Shown: one piece after another, positions 1 to 6,026 of the stretch
Layout of the letters: the number at the start of each line of letters is the position of its first letter
How positions within the stretch are numbered: position 1 is the stretch's first letter
Source: JAAYCU01 sp964642815
GTDB lineage: Bacteria; Planctomycetota; Phycisphaerae; UBA1845; PWPN01
Length of the DNA: 6,117 nucleotides
NCBI GenBank assembly: GCA_964642815.1
Contig: CAZXSA010000287.1
Span: forward strand, 1 to 6,117
Direction of reading: 5' to 3'
Translations under genes and position numbers: made by a program
The notes under the pieces: generated by a model
Databases searched by the model: none
Told to the model about the DNA's origin: nothing
The model's input: only the letters and a program-made list of their open reading frames with translations

Positions 1-2
1 TC

Positions 3-1676
3 GCCCGCCGACTCAACGTCCATCCCTTGATCGCCCAGATTCTGCATAACCGCGGGGTCACCGATACCTCGTCCGCCCGCGATTTTCTCAATCCCGAATT
101 AATCAAGCTTCATCCACCCGAGCAACTCGCCGGCATCACCGAGGCTGCCGCCCTGCTCGCCGAAAAGGTGCGCCAGAAAAAAGCCATCGCCATCTACGGC
201 GACTACGACGTGGATGGCATCACCGCGACCGCCATCCTCTGGCACCTGCTCAAGCTGGCCGGCGCCGAGGTGTCGTATTACATCCCCCATCGCCTGGAGG
301 AAGGCTACGGCCTCAATACCGACGCCTTGCGGCAACTGCACGCCGGCGGGGTCGATACGATCGTCACCGTCGATTGCGGGGCGACGGCCTGCGCGGAAGC
401 CCGGCTGGCCCGCGAGCTTGGACTGACTCTTATCATCACCGATCATCACGCCCCCGGCGACGAGTTGCCCTGCGCCGAGGCCATCGTCCACCCCGGCTTA
501 AACGATTACCCCAACTCGGACCTTTGCGGAGCGGGCGTCGCGTTCAAGCTGGCCTGGGCCGTCGCCCAAAACCTTAGCAACTCCGAGCGGGTGACCCCTG
601 AATTCCGCGAATTTCTTCTCTCGGCCACCGGCCTGGCCGCCCTCGGCACCATCGCCGACGTTTCACCCTTGATCGGCGAAAACCGGATCCTCGCCCGCTT
701 CGGCCTGCTCGGCTTGTCCGAGTCCAAACTCATCGGCCTGCGGGCCTTGCTCGAATCGGCCCGTCTGACCGACTGCCGCCTGAACAGCGAGCACGCGGGC
801 TTCTGGCTCGCCCCCCGACTCAACGCCGCCGGACGGATGGGTCACGCCCAGTTGGCCGTTGAACTCTTCACCAGCGCCGACGAAAATCGAGCTCGCGAAA
901 TCGCCCTCTATCTCGAGGATCAGAACCGCCGTCGCCAGACGCTCGAAAAACAAATCTTCAAGGAAGCCTGCGAGCAAATCGAAACGCAAAACCTGGCATC
1001 CGACGCGGCGCGGGCCATCGTGTTGGCCGCCCCCGAATGGCACGCCGGCGTGATTGGCATCGTCGCTTCGCGGATCGTGGACCGTTATTGTCGCCCGGCC
1101 ATCATGATCGCCCTAAATAACGGCGAGGGGCAGGGTTCCGGCCGCAGTGTGCGTCATTTTGAATTGCACAAAGCCCTGGCCGACTGTTCCGACCATTTGC
1201 TGACTTTCGGCGGACACGCGATGGCCGCCGGTTTGCGCATCCGCGCGGACCAGATCGACGCCTTCCGCGAGGCTTTTATCCGTCGGGCCAACCAAACCCT
1301 GACCGGCAAAGATCTGCAACCTACTCTCAAGCTCGACGCGGAGATTTCCCTCGGCCTGCTCAGCGAACCGCTGGTCCGTCAGATCGAGCAACTCGGGCCC
1401 TTCGGCGTCAGCAACCCCAAGCCTTGCTTCGCCAGCGGCCCGCTCACGCTCGACGGCGAACCCCGTCTGATGGGGCGTAACAGCGAGCACATGGCTTTCA
1501 ATGTCACCGATGGACAAAACCGGTTGCGGGCCGTCGCTTTTAAGCGTAAAGACAGCTATCAACCGCTCATGGATCATCGGCGTTGCCGTCTGGCTTTTGT
1601 CCCGACGCTTAACACCTACAACGGCCGAACAACCGTGGAGTTACAGGTTCTCGATATGGTCTTCCCCGAATCATGA
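3..1676 (+). CDS. recJ: Single-stranded-DNA-specific 5'-3' exonuclease RecJ (5' end outside window)
   Basis: RecJ degrades single-stranded DNA 5' to 3' in recombination and repair, in the cytoplasm. Counting from the TTG at 27, the DHH-phosphoesterase motifs are intact: GDYDVDG near residues 58-64 (metal-binding Asp 59, 61, 63), VDCG at 115-118, TDHH at 138-141, and GTIADVSPL with Asp 211. The DHHA1 part follows with GRSVRHFELHKAL at 372-384 and FGGHAMAAG at 394-402. The C-terminal OB-like region spans about 433-545 (LGPFGVSNPKP, then GRTTVELQVLDM). The TTG at 27 is not the real start: eight sense codons (ARRLNVHP) precede it without a stop and fit the RecJ N-terminus, which typically reads 'L...L.v.pl.A.iL.nRG'. 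At least 557 residues are visible, close to the E. coli length of 577, so only a short N-terminal piece is missing. The stop overlaps the next gene in ATGA. Identification is firm; the start is unseen. Confidence 0.96.
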   Translation, partial: ARRLNVHPLIAQILHNRGVTDTSSARDFLNPELIKLHPPEQLAGITEAAALLAEKVRQKKAIAIYGDYDVDGITATAILWHLLKLAGAEVSYYIPHRLEEGYGLNTDALRQLHAGGVDTIVTVDCGATACAEARLARELGLTLIITDHHAPGDELPCAEAIVHPGLNDYPNSDLCGAGVAFKLAWAVAQNLSNSERVTPEFREFLLSATGLAALGTIADVSPLIGENRILARFGLLGLSESKLIGLRALLESARLTDCRLNSEHAGFWLAPRLNAAGRMGHAQLAVELFTSADENRAREIALYLEDQNRRRQTLEKQIFKEACEQIETQNLASDAARAIVLAAPEWHAGVIGIVASRIVDRYCRPAIMIALNNGEGQGSGRSVRHFELHKALADCSDHLLTFGGHAMAAGLRIRADQIDAFREAFIRRANQTLTGKDLQPTLKLDAEISLGLLSEPLVRQIEQLGPFGVSNPKPCFASGPLTLDGEPRLMGRNSEHMAFNVTDGQNRLRAVAFKRKDSYQPLMDHRRCRLAFVPTLNTYNGRTTVELQVLDMVFPES

Positions 1677-3481
1677 GCCCTCCGCCAACGCTCAACTCGT
1701 CGGAAGGAAAAGCTCTTGGCCTTGCCGATGAACACCGACCGCTCGAACGACGCCGGCGGGCGATCATCTGGTTGCTGCTGGCGGGCCTTGCGCTGCTGGT
1801 CGGCGGACGGGATATTTCCGTCGGAGGGTTTTCCTGGTCGGACGCCCCATTGCACGCGATGGACGGCGTATTTCTTCACGACCTGCTTACCCAGCTACCG
1901 ATCAGTTCTCCCAGAACCTGGGCCGAGGAGTATTTTCTGCGTTACCCCTGTCTCGGGATCATCGTTTATTACCCGCCGCTTTTTGCCGCCGTCGAAGCAG
2001 CGTTTTTTTTGCTTTTTGGCATATCCGTACTTGTCGCCCGGGCGGCCGTACTGCTTTTTGTCGTCGCCACGCTCTGGATGATTTTCGAAATCGGGCGCGG
2101 ATTGTTTTCCGCGCGTGTCGGATTCGCCGCCGCCATTCTGGCGCTGACCACACCTCATGGGATAATCTGGTCACGACAGGTCATGCTCGAATGGCCGGCC
2201 GCCTTCTTCATCGTACTCGCCCTGTGGGCCTGGTGGCGATATCTGCACACCTCGACTCTACATCACGGTCTGCTGATCGCCCTGGCCGTCGCGGGGGCAT
2301 ACTTCACCAAGCAGACAGCCGTCTTCGTTCTGCCGGTTATTCTCCTGCACGCATGGTTGGATGGAAAGCTTTTTCTGATGCGTCGAAGGACGTTCTGGCT
2401 TCCCCTGCTTGGCGCGGTCATCATGATCGTCGCTTATGCCTTCGCCACCGCGGGCTACAACTCTCTGGCTCCGAAACTGCTTTGGGGCGACCCGCCCCTC
2501 GACCACCTGAGCGGTTGGCGCAACTGGTTCTGGTATGATTTGCGGTTGCCCGAGATCATCGGCTGGCCCATGCTGGTCGGGCTGGTTCTGGCCATCGGCG
2601 CGATCGTGGCCGTCCACCCCCATCAACCACCGGCAACCAACGGCGACGAGGAAGCAGCGGTCGCCGACGCCGAGGCCTTCGCCCAATACCGCCTGTGGTT
2701 TCGCCCTTTCATGCCGCCGTTGCTCTGGCTGCTGATCTGGTGGATTATTTGCACCATGATGGCCGCCAAGGAGGAGCGGTATTTCTTTTACGCGGTGCCG
2801 GCCTTGGCGTTGATCGTCGCCGCCGGCCTGCAATTGCTCGATTGGCTCGACGAGAAGCATTCCCGCCCGCTTGGTACTTGGGTTCTGGCGTTACTCTGTG
2901 TCGGGCAACTGGCTGTCGCCATGCTCTCGCCGCCGCTCCGCGTACCGGACATGAAAGCAACGGTACGTTTTCTGGCCGCCCAGGACGACGCCGACCTGAT
3001 CCTGATCGACGCGGTTCGCGACGGGCAATTCGTCTTCGACGCGCGGACGACGTCTTCAGCCCGGGGGCGACTGATACCTCTAAGGGCGAGCAAGATTCTC
3101 TATTCGCGCGCCGCCCGTACCCGCTACGCCTACGCCGAGCATATCGCCACTCAGGTAGAGCTACTTGCCTGGCTCGACGAATTCGGCGTCGGTTACATCG
3201 TCGTGGAGGACCGTCTACCGGCCACGTCCGACCTCTCCTGGGATCCACCGCCGCGGCAAATGCTTCGCGAACTGGTCCGCAAGCAGGATTTGTTCGCCGA
3301 GGTCCACCGCCAGTCACTGGCCGGCAACGATCCGGATTGGAAAGATGTGTCTTTGGTCACCTATCGTTATCTGAAGGCCAAGCCGCGCACCCGCGATGCC
3401 GTGACCCTCCCAATCCCCGCCATGAACCGTAACGTCACCCTCCCCCTGCCCCCGCCCCGTGAGCGTAAGCATAGTGACTAA
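1673..3481 (+). CDS. GT-C fold membrane glycosyltransferase, ArnT/PMT (GT39)-like
   Basis: This is a 602-residue polytopic membrane protein. Members of this family move a sugar from a polyprenyl-phosphate carrier to a lipid, glycan or protein outside the cytoplasmic membrane; the acceptor cannot be told here. After a basic cytoplasmic stretch (RRRR, 26-29) comes the first membrane segment (about 31-45). A first outer loop follows with SDAPLHAMDGVF (Asp57, His61, Asp64), where these enzymes carry the catalytic Asp, and then YYPPLFAAVEA (99-109), typical of the family. I count about 11-12 hydrophobic segments up to residue 418. KEERYFF (366-372) matches the K..RY motif preceding a late membrane segment. 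Residues about 421-575 form a soluble C-terminal domain, ending in a Pro-rich tail. The ATG start overlaps the recJ stop by 4 bp and has no clear Shine-Dalgarno sequence, so translational coupling is likely. The family is well supported; substrate and gene name are not. Confidence 0.85.
   Translation: MSPPPTLNSSEGKALGLADEHRPLERRRRAIIWLLLAGLALLVGGRDISVGGFSWSDAPLHAMDGVFLHDLLTQLPISSPRTWAEEYFLRYPCLGIIVYYPPLFAAVEAAFFLLFGISVLVARAAVLLFVVATLWMIFEIGRGLFSARVGFAAAILALTTPHGIIWSRQVMLEWPAAFFIVLALWAWWRYLHTSTLHHGLLIALAVAGAYFTKQTAVFVLPVILLHAWLDGKLFLMRRRTFWLPLLGAVIMIVAYAFATAGYNSLAPKLLWGDPPLDHLSGWRNWFWYDLRLPEIIGWPMLVGLVLAIGAIVAVHPHQPPATNGDEEAAVADAEAFAQYRLWFRPFMPPLLWLLIWWIICTMMAAKEERYFFYAVPALALIVAAGLQLLDWLDEKHSRPLGTWVLALLCVGQLAVAMLSPPLRVPDMKATVRFLAAQDDADLILIDAVRDGQFVFDARTTSSARGRLIPLRASKILYSRAARTRYAYAEHIATQVELLAWLDEFGVGYIVVEDRLPATSDLSWDPPPRQMLRELVRKQDLFAEVHRQSLAGNDPDWKDVSLVTYRYLKAKPRTRDAVTLPIPAMNRNVTLPLPPPRERKHSD
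3401..3454 (+). repeat. Imperfect direct repeat coding the Pro-rich C-terminal tail
   Basis: Two C-rich copies of about 21 bp, at 3401-3421 and 3434-3454, encode VTLPIPA and VTLPLPP near the end of the glycosyltransferase. They share a gt(g/c)accctccc core in the same reading frame. The stretch lies beyond the folded C-terminal domain. It may be a local duplication that extended the reading frame, or simply low-complexity coding sequence. Confidence 0.4.
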
Positions 3482-3532
3482 TTATTTTCTTTTTCGTTTC
3501 TCGGGGTCTCTGTAGCGATGGGGCCGGATCGC
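3482..3532. other. Short intergenic region between convergent genes
   Basis: Fifty-one bases separate the glycosyltransferase stop from the stop of the 205-residue membrane protein gene on the other strand. It begins with a pyrimidine-rich stretch (ATTATTTTCTTTTTCG). I see no promoter or RNA gene, and no hairpin followed by T's that would end the minus-strand operon. Confidence 0.7.
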
Positions 3533-4150
3533 TCAGCCGGTCATGCCGGTTTTTTTGCGGGTCAGTTCGGCCATCTGGAAATAGAACCCGCTAAACGTGA
3601 CGGCTACCACCAGGAACGGCGTGAAAAAAAAGTTTTCCAGCAGCATCGGCTGCAATAATTCCCACAAGCGCGGGCTTTGCCCGGCCAGATTGACCAGGCC
3701 GACCACGCAGATCAACGCACCTTCAAAACTGGTCACCAGGGCGATGATCTGCTCGAAAAGTATGAATATCAGAGAGATGACGACTCCAACGGCGACCAGG
3801 CTAAGCACCAGACTGATTTCGGGGCGGACGCCAAATGCATCAAAGACCGTAAAAACCACAAAAGCCGCCCAAACGGAGGCCAGAATAGCCACGGAAACTT
3901 TCGCCAGCCGCCAGCCTACCACCGACAATATCAGACCGATCGGCACGGCCAGCAGAACACGAACCAGCATCGACAGAGGCAATTGTAGGGCAATAAGCAC
4001 CCCGATAGCCACCAGGCTGACGACCACCAGAACACGGTAGATGCGCAATCCCCAGAACAAAAATACCAGCCCGACGGCCAGAAAAAACAGACCCAGGATA
4101 AATTCCTGGCGAGAAAACTCAGTCACTATGGCCGACCAGTTGATATTCAT
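3533..4150 (-). CDS. Seven-TM membrane protein, TM198/DUF4203-like (smaller tandem paralogue)
   Basis: This is a 205-residue, almost wholly hydrophobic protein of unknown function. Hydrophobic segments lie at about 17-33, 39-56, 63-78, 84-104, 110-130, 134-154 and 175-190, so about seven membrane spans. GLVFLFWGLRIYR (27-39) resembles the start of TM7S3/TM198-like (DUF4203) domains, known from a human membrane protein and scattered bacterial proteins. Acidic residues lie at or within membrane segments (E133, E143), which may matter for function. The tail is basic (TRKKTGMTG). The ATG start has only a weak TAGG (4155-4158) four bases before it. It follows the 276-residue gene by 53 bp on the same strand and resembles it from end to end apart from that protein's middle insertion. 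It is probably the last gene of the operon. No enzymatic motif is visible; the family assignment is from memory of the motif. Confidence 0.75.
   Translation of the reverse strand: MNINWSAIVTEFSRQEFILGLFFLAVGLVFLFWGLRIYRVLVVVSLVAIGVLIALQLPLSMLVRVLLAVPIGLILSVVGWRLAKVSVAILASVWAAFVVFTVFDAFGVRPEISLVLSLVAVGVVISLIFILFEQIIALVTSFEGALICVVGLVNLAGQSPRLWELLQPMLLENFFFTPFLVVAVTFSGFYFQMAELTRKKTGMTG
3535..3556 (+). terminator. Probable intrinsic terminator for the recJ-glycosyltransferase transcript
   Basis: AGCCGG (3535-3540) pairs with CCGGTT (3546-3551) around the loop TCATG, giving six base pairs including one G-U. Seven T's (3550-3556) follow on the plus strand. The position, 54 bases after the glycosyltransferase stop, fits. 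The stem is short, and the element sits inside the last codons of the convergent minus-strand gene (its KKTGMTG tail), so part of the pattern is set by coding. Confidence 0.45.
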
Positions 4151-4168
4151 GTTGCCTACATCCGTGGA

Positions 4169-4199
4169 GACCTTCCGTTCGTCGAAACAAACGCAGGTC
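4169..4199 (-). other. Imperfect inverted repeat in the gap between the two membrane-protein genes
   Basis: GACCT (4169-4173) pairs with AGGTC (4195-4199), and CGTT (4176-4179) pairs with AACG (4190-4193), with a small internal loop between them. It lies in the 53-bp intercistronic gap, upstream of the weak ribosome binding site of the 205-residue gene. No T-run follows it on either strand, so it is not a standard terminator. It could be a processing or stability hairpin, or chance. Confidence 0.3.
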
Positions 4200-4203
4200 C
4201 GGT

Positions 4204-5034
4204 TTATTTATTTTGAGGGGCCGGCCCCGCCGCGACCATCTGGACGGGGCGCCCGCCTCGGGCTTGCAGGGACAACGATATAATCAATAACAAACCCAGC
4301 CCGCCCAGTAGCCAGCCCGGTTGTGATTGCGCTTGGCCCCACAAGGTCGGCCAGTGCATGGATAGCAACGAACCGCCGGCCAAACCGACAACCAGCACGC
4401 CGAGCAGGGAAGTGCCGACGATGGCGGCCATCCGGGTGAGAGTGACTCCGACAACAAAACCCAGCACCCAGGCCAGCCCCAGGGCCAGACCCATGCGGGT
4501 GGTAAAATCGCGCCGCTGGTTCCAGAAATAATCCCAGAACTGCGCCCAATAGTAGCCGGCATCCCCGCTGGAACCCTCGTCCGCGGATGATGGATCAGGA
4601 AGCTCGTAAACCTCCCCACCACCGGCGTATAAATGATCCTGAAAATCCTTAATCACTTGAGGCAGCACCCTCGGCCCCCCGATGGCCAGGACCAGAACCA
4701 CCGCGCAGAATCCGGCAAGCAACCCCACCCACCACCGATACAGCAGATGGCCGATGATCGCCGCGATCGCCCCCCCCGCCACCAGGCCGACCAGATCATC
4801 CACCGGTATTATCCGCGCCACGCGAATCCCGACGCTGATTCCACCGGCCAGAAACGCCGCGACAAAAATGGCCCGAAGCAAACGCGCGCCCCAAAAACAC
4901 AAAATAAGCCCGACCAGGGCAACAATCGCCACGAGCACATTCTGGGTAACGGGGAATCGATCCCAGGGCAGGTGATGATGCAGCAGAGCCAGGGCATCTT
5001 TCAGAGCAGCGACGATCTCTTGCATACCGACCAC
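4204..5034 (-). CDS. Seven-TM membrane protein, TM198/DUF4203-like (larger tandem paralogue)
   Basis: This is a 276-residue membrane protein of unknown function. Hydrophobic segments lie at about 33-48, 54-72, 80-97, 102-119, 181-199, 203-224 and 240-256. GLILCFWGARLLR (42-54) matches GLVFLFWGLRIYR of the downstream protein. A second shared block runs from about 181 to 235 and ends in P.LW (229-232), against P.LW at 160-163 of the neighbour. Between the fourth and fifth segments it has an extra soluble stretch (about 121-180) rich in acidic residues and Ser, with an unusually aromatic part (YYWAQFWDYFW, 161-171). The GTG at 5034 is preferred to the ATG at 5025 because AGAGG (5045-5041) sits six bases before the GTG but 15 before the ATG. 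It follows the FtsQ-like gene by 44 bp, so co-transcription is likely. The membrane topology and the similarity to the neighbour are seen; the family name is a motif-based inference. Confidence 0.75.
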   Translation of the reverse strand: MVGMQEIVAALKDALALLHHHLPWDRFPVTQNVLVAIVALVGLILCFWGARLLRAIFVAAFLAGGISVGIRVARIIPVDDLVGLVAGGAIAAIIGHLLYRWWVGLLAGFCAVVLVLAIGGPRVLPQVIKDFQDHLYAGGGEVYELPDPSSADEGSSGDAGYYWAQFWDYFWNQRRDFTTRMGLALGLAWVLGFVVGVTLTRMAAIVGTSLLGVLVVGLAGGSLLSMHWPTLWGQAQSQPGWLLGGLGLLLIISLSLQARGGRPVQMVAAGPAPQNK

Positions 5035-5040
5035 GGCGCA

Positions 5041-5045
5041 CCTCT
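5041..5045 (-). promoter_or_regulatory. Ribosome binding site that decides the GTG start at 5034
   Basis: AGAGG on the minus strand lies six bases before GTG 5034, a good spacing. It is too far (15 bases) from the in-frame ATG at 5025. Confidence 0.55.
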
Positions 5046-5048
5046 ACG

Positions 5049-5074
5049 CTTCGTGCGAATACGTCGCGCCGAAG
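5049..5074 (-). other. Imperfect hairpin just upstream of the 276-residue gene's ribosome binding site
   Basis: CTTCG (5049-5053) pairs with CGAAG (5070-5074) and GCG (5055-5057) with CGC (5067-5069). This gives eight base pairs with one bulged base (5054) around a nine-base loop. It fills most of the 44-bp gap after the FtsQ-like gene and ends three bases before the AGAGG site. No T-run follows on the minus strand. It could affect mRNA processing or translation of the next gene; chance is possible in GC-rich DNA. Confidence 0.35.
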
Positions 5075-5078
5075 GTTT

Positions 5079-6026
5079 TCAAGGAGAACGGCTGTCGGCG
5101 GTCTGGACCACCGGCCGTTGGATTTCCCGCCACCCGTTGCGGTCGAGGTGGACAATCACCTGGGCCTGAGGAGCGCCGCGCTCGAGAAACAGGGCGATAT
5201 TCCGAATCTTGGCGGTCGGGTCGAGTTCCTCGCATTCCTCGCCGATGGCCGACCCCCAGATAATCTCTCCACCACGCCGCGTGCGCAGGACGATATGCTC
5301 CTGGTTCCGATCCCTCCGGCCGCGATAGTTGGCCATGTCAATGGCGCTGATCTGCATGGCAAAGGGCTGCTGAAAAATCAACCGGGCCAGACGCACCGCG
5401 GCCTCCGCGTCGGTTTGGTCGCCATAAGGCCGACCCACTTCCGGCGGCGGGGTGCGTACGCCGAAAATACGAATCCAGCCGGCATCGGCGGCCACGCAAC
5501 CGTATTCCTCCGGCAGACGCACGCCCTCGGCATCGATCGGGATAAAACCCTCGCTCCACTCGCGATTACGCAAACCCTGGCGAGTGTAGATCATCGCGAT
5601 CGGGCGACGGTAATCGCAGGCAACCCGCACCGTCCCGTTCATTTCCTTGGTCACCTGACGGACCTGGGCCACCCAACCGGTGGCCTCCATGCGCCGGGCG
5701 ACCTCCGCAAGCAGGTCCGTATCTCGCCAATGGGCCGACGTGGGCATATCGATGGCCGCCAGAATCCGCGGCCGCCAACCTTCCTCATCGATCCATTGGG
5801 TTTCCTGCTCGGCGGCCAGGTCCAGCTTGATCGGTGGATCGAAATCGGGGCGGGTCATCACGTGTTGGCGCAGACGTTCCAATCCCACCACGCTGCCCAC
5901 CAACAATGCCAACACGCCAAAGGCCGCCGTCGTCGTTTTCCAATCGACAAGCCCGCAGCCGCTCTCTTCCGGCCCATCATGACCCTGTTCAGGGATCGCT
6001 TTTTTCTTTCGCCGTCGTCGACTCAC
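5079..6026 (-). CDS. ftsQ: FtsQ/DivIB-like cell division protein
   Basis: This 315-residue bitopic protein has a strongly basic cytoplasmic start (RRRRKKK, 3-9), one membrane anchor (about 33-49) and a large outer domain. Residues about 103-150 resemble a POTRA fold: GWVAQVRQV (117-125), then a beta strand and YRRPIAMIY (139-147), matching the 'eR.PvA' element of FtsQ. FIPIDAEGVRLP (161-172) matches the 'lvD.dGv.l' strand. Further on are IRIFGV (185-190), a small helix with DAEAAVRLARLI (206-217), ISAIDMANY (226-234), and TRRGGEIIWGSA (249-260) followed by the K..N..LF helix (273-280). This order is that of FtsQ/DivIB, the division protein that links FtsB/FtsL to the septal peptidoglycan synthase. 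The GTG start has GGGAG seven bases before it, and an in-frame TGA stands directly upstream of it. An upstream reading frame ends across the start in GTGA, as genes often do next to ftsQ in dcw clusters. Sequence divergence leaves some doubt; planctomycete-type homologues are often annotated only as hypothetical. Confidence 0.68.
   Translation of the reverse strand: MSRRRRKKKAIPEQGHDGPEESGCGLVDWKTTTAAFGVLALLVGSVVGLERLRQHVMTRPDFDPPIKLDLAAEQETQWIDEEGWRPRILAAIDMPTSAHWRDTDLLAEVARRMEATGWVAQVRQVTKEMNGTVRVACDYRRPIAMIYTRQGLRNREWSEGFIPIDAEGVRLPEEYGCVAADAGWIRIFGVRTPPPEVGRPYGDQTDAEAAVRLARLIFQQPFAMQISAIDMANYRGRRDRNQEHIVLRTRRGGEIIWGSAIGEECEELDPTAKIRNIALFLERGAPQAQVIVHLDRNGWREIQRPVVQTADSRSP

Noticed and set aside
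27..29. TTG at 27 as the recJ start codon
   Set aside because: The frame is open to the window edge and the eight codons before it fit the RecJ N-terminus, so the gene starts upstream of the window.
663..1577. Antisense open frames over recJ (663-1043 and 1113-1577 minus)
   Set aside because: They lie opposite the conserved DHH/DHHA1 region, have no motif of their own and show no ribosome binding site that I can see.
2258..3432. Long overlapping open frames on both strands across the glycosyltransferase gene (for example 2258-2860 and 2745-3317 minus, 2695-3432 plus)
   Set aside because: Their products are Arg/Gly/Pro-rich with no domain or motif, as expected of out-of-frame reading in GC-rich DNA. 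The glycosyltransferase frame has clear family motifs.
5023..5025. ATG at 5025 as the start of the 276-residue protein
   Set aside because: The AGAGG ribosome binding site is six bases from the GTG at 5034 but 15 from this ATG.
4633..5169. 178-codon plus-strand frame antisense to the 276-residue and FtsQ-like genes
   Set aside because: The product is polar, rich in Pro, Gln, Arg and His and has no motif; it mirrors the membrane segments of the gene opposite.
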